Positions 48,251-57,656 are shown, counted from the first letter of the stretch. The stretch: 64,000 bases of DNA from an uncultured Dehalococcoidia bacterium (GCA_951812505.1 CATOSI010000001.1:1-64000), one strand, 5' to 3'. A program made the numbers and translations. Notes: generated by a model not told the origin, from the sequence alone.

Positions 48251-49643
48251 TGGACTCGCCTTTACGCCCATCAGAGAGTTGTCGTCGCTTATACGTGAGG
48301 GCGCCGTATCTCCTGTAGAACTGACCGAAATGTGTCTGGCGCGACTGGACGAGTTCGGCCCGGCTTACAATTCGCTGGTGACTCTGACATCCGAGCGCGC
48401 GCTGGAAACCGCGCGCCGAGTTGCATCGGAGCTTGCCGCCGGGCGGAACCCCGGTCCACTTGCGGGTATTCCGTTCGGAGCGAAGGATCTTCTTGCCACG
48501 TCGGGAGGGATACCGACGTCCTGGGGAGCCGCACCGTTCAGCGGGCAGCAGTTCGACCAGGACGCGACAGTAGTGACCAGGCTGGAGCGCGCGGGCGCTC
48601 CGCTGGCCGCAAAAGTCGCAATGATCGAGCTGGCCGGGGGAATGGGATACAACCAGCCAAACGCGTCCTTCACTGGTCCGCCGCGCAATCCCTGGAATCC
48701 TGAACGCTGGACCGGCGGATCTTCCAGCGGATCGGGAGCGGCTGTGTCTGCCGGGCTTGTGCCATTCGCTATCGGTTCGGAGACCTGGGGCTCGATTCTT
48801 TCGCCGTCGAACAACTGCGGACTCTCCGGTCTGCGCCCCACGTATGGCCGAGTCAGCCGATACGGAGCGATGGCTCTGTGCTGGACGCTGGACAAACTGG
48901 GGCCGCTCTGCCTGACCGCGGACGACTGCGGGATAGTTCTGGAAGCGATTGCCGGGCCCGATTCCAACGACCCGACGACCTATCCGCAGCCGTTCACTTA
49001 TGACCCGAATTACGATCCTGGACGTAAGTTCAGGTTAGGCGTTCTCAAGGAAGCCACTGAGGGAGCCCAGGACGCGGTGAAGGTGAATTTCGAGGCCGCG
49101 CTCGCCGCGCTCGCCGATTACGCGGACGTCGAAGAAGTTGAGTTCCCAGACCTGCCATACGTGCAGGTGACGCGGACTATCCTGATGGTCGAGTCGGCGA
49201 GCGCGTTCGAGGACTTTATAGCTGAGGGTGGCCCGGCGGGACTGACCGCGCCGGAGGACCACTACGGGCCCTATGCCAGAACCGCGATTCTGGCAAGCGA
49301 CTATATCAAAGCGCTGCGTCTGAGGGGTGTTGTTGCCAGGGAGGTTGACTCGGTAATGTCCGGCTACGACGCGATTGCCGCGCCCACCTCGCTCACGACC
49401 GCCACGCCGATTGACGAGCAGTTCCGGCGGACACTCACGGGACCGGGGGATGTGATAGGCGCAGTAGGGAACGGCTGCGGCCTGCCGTCTGTCTCGGTGC
49501 CGAGTGGGTTTGACGAAGACGGTATGCCGACTGGTATCCAGTTCATGTCCAGGGCCTATGACGAGAACGTATGCCTTGCGATAGGCAGGGGATACCAGGC
49601 TATAACCGACTGGCACACGCGACATCCCACCGATCTGGTGTAG
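48243..49643 (+). CDS. Amidase signature family hydrolase
   Basis: A 466-residue amidase-signature enzyme. The Ser-cisSer-Lys triad is visible: Lys in PFGAKDLLATSGG (near residue 80), the Ser-rich GGSSSGSGAAVSAG (near 160), and the nucleophile in IGSETWGSILSPSN (near 180; Trp replaces the usual first Gly of TGGS). It hydrolyses a C-N amide bond; identity within the family (GatA, AtzE, aryl- or peptide amidase) is open, but GatA is unlikely because no gatB is adjacent. It starts within the small partner gene and is followed 12 nt later by a peptidase S51-like gene. Confidence 0.9.
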   Translation: MANGLAFTPIRELSSLIREGAVSPVELTEMCLARLDEFGPAYNSLVTLTSERALETARRVASELAAGRNPGPLAGIPFGAKDLLATSGGIPTSWGAAPFSGQQFDQDATVVTRLERAGAPLAAKVAMIELAGGMGYNQPNASFTGPPRNPWNPERWTGGSSSGSGAAVSAGLVPFAIGSETWGSILSPSNNCGLSGLRPTYGRVSRYGAMALCWTLDKLGPLCLTADDCGIVLEAIAGPDSNDPTTYPQPFTYDPNYDPGRKFRLGVLKEATEGAQDAVKVNFEAALAALADYADVEEVEFPDLPYVQVTRTILMVESASAFEDFIAEGGPAGLTAPEDHYGPYARTAILASDYIKALRLRGVVAREVDSVMSGYDAIAAPTSLTTATPIDEQFRRTLTGPGDVIGAVGNGCGLPSVSVPSGFDEDGMPTGIQFMSRAYDENVCLAIGRGYQAITDWHTRHPTDLV

Positions 49644-49655
49644 GCGAGGTCACAC

Positions 49656-50426
49656 ATGGGAAAGATAGTTGCAATTGGCGGGGGAGACCTCAGTACGTTG
49701 GTAAACGAGCCGATAGACAGGGCCACTATGGAACTCGCGTCGGTGGGTCCGGGACGGCAAAGTCTGAGGGCGCTTTTCATACCGACGGCGAGCAGCGACT
49801 CGGTGGAGTATTGGGAGACGTTCGACCAGGCTTACCGTGTCGCCTATGGATGCGATACCGAAGTTCTGTACCTGCTCGGCAGTACACCGGACCAGGCGGA
49901 GGTCGCCCGAAAGATAGCCTGGGCGGACATCATCTACGTCGGGGGCGGCAACACGCTGAAAATGATGCGCCGATGGCGACGGCTGGGCGTAGATGTCCTC
50001 CTGCGGAAGGCCTACGCTCGGGGCGCGGTACTGTGCGGCGTGAGCGCGGGCGCAATCTGCTGGTTCGACAGCGGACACAGCGACTCGATGTCGTTCTACC
50101 ACCCGGAAGACTGGGACTACATCGCGGTAACCGGAATGGGGCTTGTGAGGGGTCTGGCGTGCCCGCACTATAACGGTGAAACGGCCGGAGTGCCAAGACG
50201 TCAGAGCTTTCACGACATGGTGAGGAAGAAGGGCGGTATTGGCATTGCGATAGACAACGACTGCGCGCTTGCGTTGGTTGACGATGGGTACAGGGTTCTG
50301 TCAGCTTCGCCGGATGCGGGCGCGTACACCCTGTTCGTCCAGAACGGCGAGGTGGTCGAACGACGGATCGAGGCCGCTGAAGAGTATCTGCCCATATCCA
50401 ATCTGTACCAGAGGGGAAATCCATGA
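49656..50426 (+). CDS. Peptidase S51-like (dipeptidase E/cyanophycinase) protein
   Basis: A 256-residue class I glutamine amidotransferase-like hydrolase. The N-terminal IVAIGGGDLS and WADIIYVGGGNTLKMMRRW precede the Ser nucleophile elbow CGVSAGAICWFDSG near residue 131 and DWDYIAVTGMGLV near 155. Family members include alpha-aspartyl dipeptidase and cyanophycinase, which act on Asp-containing peptides. The mature protein lacks a signal peptide, so it acts in the cytoplasm. It overlaps the next gene by 4 nt (ATGA). Confidence 0.85.
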   Translation: MGKIVAIGGGDLSTLVNEPIDRATMELASVGPGRQSLRALFIPTASSDSVEYWETFDQAYRVAYGCDTEVLYLLGSTPDQAEVARKIAWADIIYVGGGNTLKMMRRWRRLGVDVLLRKAYARGAVLCGVSAGAICWFDSGHSDSMSFYHPEDWDYIAVTGMGLVRGLACPHYNGETAGVPRRQSFHDMVRKKGGIGIAIDNDCALALVDDGYRVLSASPDAGAYTLFVQNGEVVERRIEAAEEYLPISNLYQRGNP

Positions 50427-51790
50427 CTTACGATCTTGTAATACGTGGCGGCAGGGTGATTGATCCTGAATCCGGGCTGGACGCAATAAGGAACGTCGGA
50501 GTAAGAGGCGGACGCATCGAGACACTCACCCACGCCGACACTGAGGGCGATTTGGTCATAGACGCTGAGGGCCTTGTGGTAGCGCCGGGATTCATTGATC
50601 TGCACTCGCACGGCCAGGACGCCGAGAACTATGAAGTCCAGGCGCGTGACGGGGTCACGACGGCTCTGGAACTCGAAGTCGGCGCGGGCGACATAGACTC
50701 CTGGTATGAGAATCGCAAGGGTACGTCGCTCGTCAACTTCGGCGCCAGCGTGGGGCACATTCCTGTCCGCATCGAGGTAATGGACGATCCAGGGGACTTC
50801 CTTCCGGTCGCGGACGCGGCGTATCGAGAGGCGACGGCGGACGAACTCGGACGCATAAAGGAAGGTGTGGAACTTGGTCTGCGGCGAGGGGCGCTGGCGG
50901 TAGGGTTCGGACTGGACTACACACGCGGCTGCTCCAGGTGGGAGGTAATCGAGGTCTTCAGGATTGCGGCGAAGTACGGCGCGCCGTGCCATGTTCACAT
51001 TCGCGGCAAGGGACACCAGGACCCGATGAGCAGCATCGAGGCGGCGGGAGAGGTGATAGCGGCCTCGGCGGTGACCGGAGCTCCGCTGCACATCGTCCAC
51101 ATCCAGAGTACGGGTATGCACGCGACTGGCAATACTCTTGCCATGATCCGGGGGGCGCGTGAGCGTGGACTGGACGTCACCACTGAGTGTTATCCATACT
51201 CGGCGGGGATGACCGCCATTGACTCCGCGCTGTTCAGCGAGGGCTGGCAGCAGAAGTACGGTATCAGCTATGACAGCCTCCAGTGGGCGGAGACGGGTGA
51301 GCGGCTCACGTCCTCCACGTTCGCGGAATACCGCGAGATGGGCGGCATGGTTATCGTCCACTCGACGCCACAGGACGCTGTTGACACGGCGGTCACGAGC
51401 CCACTGTGCGCAATCGCGACAGATGGATTTCTGCGCGGGGGCAAGGGGCATCCAAGGACTGCCGGCACATACTCGCTGATACTCGGGAGATATGTTCGGG
51501 AGCGGGGGCTGCTGTCGCTGTCAGATGCGCTGTCCAAGTGTTCGCTGATGCCAGCGCAGAGGCTACAGGACAGAACTCCGGCCTTTGCGAAGAAGGGGAG
51601 AATTGGTCAGGGCATGGACGCGGACATCGTCGTCTTCAACCCGGATACGGTCATAGACAACTCCACCTACGAGGATCCCAGTCTGCCACCGACCGGGATA
51701 GAGTATGTCATCGTAGGCGGGACGCAGGTCGTGGAGGCGAGCGAGGTCGTAGAGGGGGTTTCACCCGGGATGGGGGTCAGGGCGCCCTGA
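50423..51790 (+). CDS. D-aminoacylase/N-acyl-D-amino-acid deacylase family amidohydrolase
   Basis: A 455-residue metal-dependent amidohydrolase: N-terminal beta-sandwich LVIRGGRVIDPESGLDA, metal motif GFIDLHSHG near residue 60, GLRRGALAVGFGLDYTRG, HVHIRGKG and HIVHIQSTG histidines, IATDGF Asp near 336, and the closing GRIGQGMDADIVVFNP. These features fit the D-aminoacylase subgroup, which removes acyl groups from D-amino acids. With the amidase, its partner and the S51 peptidase it forms a tight operon. It converges with an LLM gene 14 nt downstream. Confidence 0.88.
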   Translation: MTYDLVIRGGRVIDPESGLDAIRNVGVRGGRIETLTHADTEGDLVIDAEGLVVAPGFIDLHSHGQDAENYEVQARDGVTTALELEVGAGDIDSWYENRKGTSLVNFGASVGHIPVRIEVMDDPGDFLPVADAAYREATADELGRIKEGVELGLRRGALAVGFGLDYTRGCSRWEVIEVFRIAAKYGAPCHVHIRGKGHQDPMSSIEAAGEVIAASAVTGAPLHIVHIQSTGMHATGNTLAMIRGARERGLDVTTECYPYSAGMTAIDSALFSEGWQQKYGISYDSLQWAETGERLTSSTFAEYREMGGMVIVHSTPQDAVDTAVTSPLCAIATDGFLRGGKGHPRTAGTYSLILGRYVRERGLLSLSDALSKCSLMPAQRLQDRTPAFAKKGRIGQGMDADIVVFNPDTVIDNSTYEDPSLPPTGIEYVIVGGTQVVEASEVVEGVSPGMGVRAP

Positions 51791-51804
51791 TCCTGAAATG
51801 AGTT

Positions 51805-53046
51805 TCAGACCGCGGCGTTTCCAGGCTTGCGCGAGGCTTCTTTCCGGCGCGGCGCCACGCCTTCCCGGAGCATGGGTATCAGCTCGCGTCCGTAGTCAAT
51901 GGCGTCGGCCAATGGATCGAATCCGCGGATGATGAACGCGCTGCACCCAAGATCGTAGTACGCCAGTAGTGAGTCGGCCACCTGCCGAGGCGTTCCGACC
52001 AGACAGGTAGTGCTTCCAGACGCCCCACTGGCGGCAGCGATAGGCATCCATAGCCGCTCGTCGTGAACATTCCCTTCGGCGGCGAAGCGCATCAGTCGCC
52101 ACGCTCCTTCTGACTGAGGTCGCGTGGGCACCCCGGGAGAAACGCGGTCGGCTGTCGCCCGCCTGACTCGCGCGAGGATTCTCTCGGCCCTTTCCCACGC
52201 TTTGTCTTCCGTGTCGGCGAGAATGGGCCGGGCGGACAGACTGAAACGCATCTGCTCCGGGTCGCGTCCGGCGGCGGCTACCCGTCTGCGGACATCGGCT
52301 ATACGCTCGGCAATCGCGGCTCGCGGTTCTCCCCACAGCGCCAGCAGGTCGGCGCGGCGGCTGGCCACGTCCAACGCAATATCGGATGCTCCTCCGAAGA
52401 AAAGCGGCGCGTGGGGTCGCTGGAGACATCGCGCCTGGCTGTAGGCGCCCTCAATGTGGTAGAACTCGCCCCGGTGATCGAACGGCCTGGTGGAAGTCCA
52501 GACACGTCTAATGACGTCGAGATATTCGTCGGTGCGCCGATAGCGCGCGTCGTGGTCCAGCCAGTCGCCATCCTGTCGCTGTTCCACATCGCTGCCCCCG
52601 GTGATGATGTGCAGCGCGATGCGGCCACCCGTGAGCTGGTCCAGCGTAGCGGCCTTGCGAGCGGCCAGAGTGGGTGCTACGAATCCGGGACGGTGAGCTA
52701 TCAGATAGCCCAGACTTTCGGTATGCGCCGCGGCGTAACCCGCCACCTCGAACCCGTCCGGCGTAGAGGAGGAGTAGCCGGTGAGAACCATGTCGAATCC
52801 CGCGTCCTCATGAACACGGGCGAAATCCAGGATATATTCCGGATCAACACCTGACGGCGTTTCGGCGCCCGGATTGATGCCGCCTCCGAACACGCTCAGA
52901 GTGGCTCCCCGGTTGGAGGAACTCTCACGAGTCACCCCAATCATGCCGATAATGGTGACGCCGTCGTCGCCATAGGCACTCGGCGCCTGGGCGGTGACCA
53001 ACCTCGCGTCGTGATTGCCTTCCCTCATTGCTCCGCTTGCATTCAT
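51805..53046 (-). CDS. LLM-class flavin-dependent oxidoreductase (4), SsuD-like
   Basis: A 413-residue SsuD-type FMNH2-dependent monooxygenase candidate: SVFGGGINPGAETPSG, DMVLTGYSSSTPDGFEVAGY, YLIAHRPGFVAPTLAARKAATLDQLTGGRIALHII over residues 115-150, HAPLFFGGASDIALDVASR and CLVGTPRQVADSLLAYYDLG. It resembles the protein at 41935. Its start codon lies 1 nt beyond the pyrG stop on the same strand, so it is translationally linked to pyrG, a surprising partner for a monooxygenase. The N-terminal 30 residues before IIGMIGV are variable, and a later start is possible. Confidence 0.88.
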   Translation of the reverse strand: MNASGAMREGNHDARLVTAQAPSAYGDDGVTIIGMIGVTRESSSNRGATLSVFGGGINPGAETPSGVDPEYILDFARVHEDAGFDMVLTGYSSSTPDGFEVAGYAAAHTESLGYLIAHRPGFVAPTLAARKAATLDQLTGGRIALHIITGGSDVEQRQDGDWLDHDARYRRTDEYLDVIRRVWTSTRPFDHRGEFYHIEGAYSQARCLQRPHAPLFFGGASDIALDVASRRADLLALWGEPRAAIAERIADVRRRVAAAGRDPEQMRFSLSARPILADTEDKAWERAERILARVRRATADRVSPGVPTRPQSEGAWRLMRFAAEGNVHDERLWMPIAAASGASGSTTCLVGTPRQVADSLLAYYDLGCSAFIIRGFDPLADAIDYGRELIPMLREGVAPRRKEASRKPGNAAV

Positions 53047-53047
53047 C

Positions 53048-54685
53048 TCAACCTTGCGACAGGGGCAGAGGCGGCTGACCGCCCTCTCGAACTACGTCCC
53101 TGGCCGCGTTCATGAACTCTCGGAAGAGTGGGTGTGGCCTGTTCGGCCTGGATAGAAATTCGGGGTGGAACTGGGTACCGAGCATGAATGTAGCAGGCGC
53201 GTATTCCATGATCTCTACGAGGGTTCCGTCCGGGGAGATGCCGGTCGGCCAGAGGTTGGCCGCCTCGAACCGCTCTCGGTAGGCGTTGTTGAACTCCCAG
53301 CGGTGGCGGTGGCGCTCCTGAACGACATCCTCTGTATATGCCCTGGCCGCAAGGCTATCCGGTATGGTCTTGCAAGGGTATGCGCCCAGGCGCATCGTGC
53401 CGCCCATGTCGGTGACTTTGCGCTGGCTGTCCATAAGGTCAATGACGGGATAGGGAGTGGATGCATCCATTTCCGTAGAGTTGGCGCCATTCAGTCCGAC
53501 GACGTTTCGCGCGATCTCAATCACCATGACCTGCAAACCCAGACAGAGGCCCAGGTAGGGGACATTGTGGTCGCGGGCGTATGTGGCGGTCTGGATCATG
53601 CCTTCGACGCCTCTCTGCCCAAATCCGCCCGGCACGACTATTCCCACGACCGAATCCAGCAGTGAGTCCGCTCCCTCCTTCTCGATTTGCTCGGAGTTGA
53701 TCCAAGCCACCTCGACATCCAGATCGTGGTGCAGTCCGGCGTGGAGGAGCGCCTCTTTGACCGAGATGTACGAATCGCGCAAGTCAACGTACTTACCCAC
53801 GATGGCGATTGGCAGCGCGCGCTTAGGCTGGTGGATCGCGTTGACCATGTTCCGCCAGTCCACGAGGTCCTGTTCAACGCCTTTCAGATCAAGCCTTTCT
53901 ATGATCAGGTCGCAGAGGCCCTCGTCCTGGAGGATTAGCGGCACCTCGTAGATGCTGGACACCGTAGGGAGGGTAATCACCGCCTCTCCAGGCACGTCGC
54001 AGTGGACAGAAATCTTCTTTTTGATGTCGTCATCCACGTCGTGGTCGGAGCGACATACGATTGCGTCCGGCTGGATGCCGATTCCGCGCAACTCGCGGAC
54101 GCTGTGTTGGGTCGGCTTGGTCTTCAGTTCGCCGGCTGAAGATATGTAGGGCAGGAATGTCAGATGCACGTAGAAGACGTTGTCGCGTCCGACCTCGTTA
54201 CGCATCTGACGAATCGCCTCGAGGAAGGGAAGACCCTCGATGTCGCCCACGGTGCCACCTACCTCGACAACGACGACATCCGCCTGCGACTCCTCGGCGA
54301 GTTTCTGTATGCGCTGCTTGATGGCGTCGGTGACGTGGGGAACGGCCTGAATGGTGCCTCCAAGGAATTCGCCGCGCCTCTCTTTGGAGATCACCTCGCT
54401 GTAAATCTGGCCCGCGGTGATGTTGGACAGTTTCGACAGGTTCACATCCACAAAACGCTCGTAGTGACCCAGGTCGAGGTCTGTCTCGGAGCCGTCCTGA
54501 GTAACGAATACCTCGCCATGTTGGTATGGCGACATGGTGCCGGGGTCAACATTGAGATAGGGGTCGAGTTTCATGAGCGAGACGGAAACGCCTCGACTCT
54601 TGAGGATACGCCCAATGGAGGCGACGCTAACTCCCTTGCCGATGGAGCTTACGACACCGCCCGTAACGAAAATTATCTTTGTCAT
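53048..54685 (-). CDS. pyrG: CTP synthase
   Basis: A 545-residue CTP synthase, aminating UTP with ATP and glutamine. The N-terminal synthetase domain (MTKIIFVTGGVVSSIGKGV P-loop, KLDPYLNVDPGTMSPYQHGEV) is followed by a glutaminase domain with GLCLGLQVMVIE (nucleophile Cys near residue 383) and the C-terminal TQFHPEFLSRP His-Glu pair. Length and motifs are complete. A clear promoter lies about 240 nt upstream, giving an unusually long leader. Confidence 0.97.
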   Translation of the reverse strand: MTKIIFVTGGVVSSIGKGVSVASIGRILKSRGVSVSLMKLDPYLNVDPGTMSPYQHGEVFVTQDGSETDLDLGHYERFVDVNLSKLSNITAGQIYSEVISKERRGEFLGGTIQAVPHVTDAIKQRIQKLAEESQADVVVVEVGGTVGDIEGLPFLEAIRQMRNEVGRDNVFYVHLTFLPYISSAGELKTKPTQHSVRELRGIGIQPDAIVCRSDHDVDDDIKKKISVHCDVPGEAVITLPTVSSIYEVPLILQDEGLCDLIIERLDLKGVEQDLVDWRNMVNAIHQPKRALPIAIVGKYVDLRDSYISVKEALLHAGLHHDLDVEVAWINSEQIEKEGADSLLDSVVGIVVPGGFGQRGVEGMIQTATYARDHNVPYLGLCLGLQVMVIEIARNVVGLNGANSTEMDASTPYPVIDLMDSQRKVTDMGGTMRLGAYPCKTIPDSLAARAYTEDVVQERHRHRWEFNNAYRERFEAANLWPTGISPDGTLVEIMEYAPATFMLGTQFHPEFLSRPNRPHPLFREFMNAARDVVREGGQPPLPLSQG

Positions 54686-54959
54686 TTGGCCACCGGATGA
54701 CTCAGCTGTGCGAATTCAATGGGTTGGCGCCCAACTTGATGCAGGCCGTCCAACACATGCGAAGTACGTGGATGCAGAATAAAGGGGGTTTCGATAGGGA
54801 CAGTTCGAGAGAGGAGCGATGGACTTGCTATGCGCCGAAGGTCGCGCACTACTCATCCACTCGTATGACGGTTCTGGGGCAAATACGCGCCACTGTAAAC
54901 ACTTCCCCTCGGTATGTGAATGCTGAGAAAAGTATATGTTTGGGCAATTTCGCTGTCAA
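54686..54959 (-). promoter_or_regulatory. pyrG promoter and long 5' leader
   Basis: On the minus strand TTGACA (54959-54954) and TATACT (54936-54931) are 17 nt apart, the best promoter seen in the window. The predicted start (about 54924) leaves a leader of about 240 nt containing a TGCGC...GCGCA hairpin and no convincing ORF. Nothing else is recognised between pyrG and the HigA gene. Confidence 0.65.
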
Positions 54960-55032
54960 TACAAAAAGCGCAAGCCAGAGTGCGGAAATATGAGAAATTG
55001 ACCAGTGGGCAAAACGTCAATTCGAACGAACT

Positions 55033-55326
55033 TCAACACCCGGACACCTCAACCAGCGGCTGCATGAAGTCGGTGTCCGTTGAGGCGCGCGCAACATCCA
55101 GATCATACATGCGCTGGAGGGTCAGCCAGAATTCAGGCGACATATTCAGCGCCCTTACAGTCCGCAGAGCCGTGTCTGCGGTCACGGATCTGCGGCGGCA
55201 GACGATTTCGTTAATGCGAACAGGAGGTACTCCCGTCGCCTTGGCCAGGCGATACTGGCTGATTCCAAGTTCGTCCAGTATCTCTGCAAGATGCTCGCCC
55301 GGATGAATTGGAGTATCAGCGTTCAT
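55033..55326 (-). CDS. HigA-family antitoxin-like protein, no toxin partner
   Basis: A 97-residue XRE-type helix-turn-helix protein of the HigA addiction-module group: PIHPGEHLAEILDELGISQYRLAKATGVPPVRINEIV (HTH, residues 6-45), then SVTADTALRTVRALNMSPEFWLTLQRMYDL. The family binds its own promoter and neutralises the ribonuclease HigB. No HigB-sized gene is found on either side. ATG 55326 lies after GGGGGG and overlaps the end of the DHA2 transporter gene by 11 nt. It may act as an orphan repressor of that operon. Confidence 0.85.
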   Translation of the reverse strand: MNADTPIHPGEHLAEILDELGISQYRLAKATGVPPVRINEIVCRRRSVTADTALRTVRALNMSPEFWLTLQRMYDLDVARASTDTDFMQPLVEVSGC

Positions 55327-56821
55327 GGTTGTTCCCCCCTTGATGATAAGCATTATTCTTCTTAACCACCATAAACATCGTCGGCAGAATGGCTATCAGG
55401 CTTACGGCCATTGCTATAAGGAAGAAATCGTTGAAGACGGACAGGCCCGCATCGGTGAGGGCGGTCTCGAATTCCAGAACACGGGTCTGGGTCTGTTCGG
55501 GTGTCTCTCCCGGCAGGGCGAGCGGCAATTCGAGTCCGACGACCAACTGTTGGAATCGCCCGGTTCCCCAGGCGGTCAATGCCGCCAATCCGAATGTCAT
55601 ACCGACTACGCGCATGGCGGTCACGACGGCTGAAGCCGCTCCGTGCAGTTCAGCGGGCATGGAGTTGATTGCGGCAAGAGCTATCGGCGCTATCAGAAAC
55701 CCGAAGCCCAGTCCGGCCGTTCCAAGGTGCAGCGTCATTGCGGGATCGGCGATGTCCGTTCCCCATGAACTCATCAGCCAGAATCCCACCGCAATCAGAA
55801 CTAGTCCGAGCGTCGTGGGGACCCGGGAGTCCATGCGCTGGCAGGCTATGCCTCCGAGCGCGGCGCCGATTGGAATGGCTATCGTCATCCTCATCAGCAT
55901 CAGTCCTCCCTCCAAGGCTGTTGTCTCAAGCACGGTATTTGCCATCAGTGGGATCGTGACCATACTGATGATGAGAGCTCCACCGACCAGCAGGTGAGTT
56001 GCGTTCGCCGCTCCGAATGCCTGTGACCTGAACATGGCGAAGGGGAGGAGAGGAGAATCAGTCTTCCGCTGTCGGATTATGAACAGGGAAAAGGTTGCAC
56101 CGGACGACAGCGCGAAGGCTACGAACAGCGCGTCGGGCGAGTCCACTCTGGCAAGGGCGAGGGTCATCGCGCATAGCGCCGCGGCCAACAGGCCGCCGCC
56201 GATGTAGTCTATGCGGGCTGGATGCCTCGGGCTCGGACCCACCAGAAGGAGCAAAGGGACGAGCGCCAGAATTCCAAGCGGTATGTTGATCCAGAATACC
56301 CAGGGCCATCCGAGGAACTGTCCTATCAACCCGCCCCACAGCGGACCGATAACGGCACCTGCCTCCGAGGACGCGCCTATGAGACCGAGAGGGACGCCGC
56401 GCTTGCCCGAGGGAAACAGGTCTGCGACTATTGCGATTGATATGGGCAGCAGCGCTCCGGCTCCGATAGCCTGGAGTACACGCGCTGCGACGAACCAGGT
56501 GAGGTTGGTCGTGAGGGCGGCGGCTACCGACCCGGCCATGAATACGAGCATGGATGCGACGTATAGGTTGCGGTGTCCCCAGACGTCGGACATTCGCCCG
56601 ATCAGGGGCATGGCCGCGACGTAGCCGAGCAGGTATCCGGTTATCGTCCATGAGGCGCGGTCAAGTTCGTTGACCTGAACATCGAGGTCCAGGAGTATCT
56701 GCGGGAGTACCGTTACGATAACGGTCTGGTCGTCGGCGGCTATGAATATGCCCGCGAGGACGGGCAGCAGCGCGAGATAGACCGCGCCGGGTCGTCCGTC
56801 TCTCTCGCTCGAGGGGGCCAA
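55316..56821 (-). CDS. MFS transporter, DHA2 (14-helix drug:H+ antiporter) family
   Basis: A 501-residue EmrB/QacA-type transporter with about 14 membrane segments. The first loop carries DDQTVIVTVLPQILLDL, the DHA2 motif D1 region, and MPLIGRMSDVWGHRNLY (motif A) follows; motif C-like GPLWGGLIGQFLGWPWVFWINIP is in helix 5-6. Such proteins export drugs or lipophilic metabolites. The HigA-like HTH gene overlaps its 3' end, and the lipoprotein gene lies 3 nt upstream on the same strand, so the three are probably one operon. Confidence 0.9.
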   Translation of the reverse strand: MAPSSERDGRPGAVYLALLPVLAGIFIAADDQTVIVTVLPQILLDLDVQVNELDRASWTITGYLLGYVAAMPLIGRMSDVWGHRNLYVASMLVFMAGSVAAALTTNLTWFVAARVLQAIGAGALLPISIAIVADLFPSGKRGVPLGLIGASSEAGAVIGPLWGGLIGQFLGWPWVFWINIPLGILALVPLLLLVGPSPRHPARIDYIGGGLLAAALCAMTLALARVDSPDALFVAFALSSGATFSLFIIRQRKTDSPLLPFAMFRSQAFGAANATHLLVGGALIISMVTIPLMANTVLETTALEGGLMLMRMTIAIPIGAALGGIACQRMDSRVPTTLGLVLIAVGFWLMSSWGTDIADPAMTLHLGTAGLGFGFLIAPIALAAINSMPAELHGAASAVVTAMRVVGMTFGLAALTAWGTGRFQQLVVGLELPLALPGETPEQTQTRVLEFETALTDAGLSVFNDFFLIAMAVSLIAILPTMFMVVKKNNAYHQGGNNHER

Positions 56822-56824
56822 GGT

Positions 56825-57586
56825 TCAGCCCGTGTCCGGCGCGGAGATGAAGATGGACTGGTTGTACTGAGACAGAGTAATTGTACGAATCACGCCTTCC
56901 GGTTCGCCTGCGGTCGCACGTCCCTCTATCACTGCCTCTTTCAAGTAAAGCGTGTTCTTATGCAGAGTAACTTCCACGCGTACTGTTCCGTCCTGAGCCG
57001 CGTCGCCGAGTAGCGGTCGCAACGCCTGCACGTCCAGGTCGCCTTCTATCCCGAATTCGTCCCCTTCTTTAGATGTGAGCGTGGGATTGCGGAGGCCGGT
57101 CATCATTGCTCCGATCCCTTGCTGCGGGTCGAAGAACCCGAGCGGACTAACTTCGGCGGGCACTTCCTCCCAATTGCCGGACAGGGGATTGGTCATGTAA
57201 CTCTCGCTGCCGATTGTGATCAGGCTGGCGCGCATGGCAAACCTGTCGCTAAACCTGCCTGAAAAACTGATGGAGACGCTGTCTGGACTTGCGACGTCGC
57301 CTTCCGCCTCGATGATGTCGAGAGTGTCGGTGAACGGGGTGCTGCCTTCATCGTTGTGTTCGAGCCGGAAGTGGAATGTGCGGAGTTGCGAAGTCGCTTC
57401 GCCCGAACGCCTGAGAAGGTCTTCGACGTTTATGGGCGTGGGAGTTGGGACAGGTGTATGGGTCGGAAGGGGCGCTGCCGTAGGTTCGGAAGGTGACGCG
57501 GTTCTATCGGCGCAGCCTGAAATGACTGACAGAATAGGCAACACGATGGAAAGCAACAGCAGGGTATTTCTGAACAACGGAGTCAT
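56825..57586 (-). CDS. LppX/LprAFG-like lipoprotein
   Basis: A 253-residue predicted lipoprotein. The signal peptide LLLLSIVLPILSVISGC ends in a lipobox cysteine, followed by a Pro/Thr-rich linker (PLPTHTPVPTPTPIN). The folded part begins LLRRSGEATSQLRTFHFRLEH and includes SYMTNPLSGNWEEVP and a C-terminal beta sheet, matching the LppX/LprG fold, which binds lipids in a cavity; actinobacterial LprG works with an MFS exporter (P55). An MFS transporter follows 3 nt downstream here, strengthening the parallel. ATG 57586 is used. Confidence 0.75.
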   Translation of the reverse strand: MTPLFRNTLLLLSIVLPILSVISGCADRTASPSEPTAAPLPTHTPVPTPTPINVEDLLRRSGEATSQLRTFHFRLEHNDEGSTPFTDTLDIIEAEGDVASPDSVSISFSGRFSDRFAMRASLITIGSESYMTNPLSGNWEEVPAEVSPLGFFDPQQGIGAMMTGLRNPTLTSKEGDEFGIEGDLDVQALRPLLGDAAQDGTVRVEVTLHKNTLYLKEAVIEGRATAGEPEGVIRTITLSQYNQSIFISAPDTG

Positions 57587-57656
57587 TGGTTGTTCGCACC
57601 TGCGCTCGGAGAGTGAGTTTCCGTCCCTCCTGAAAGAAGGGGAGTATGGTGAAAGC

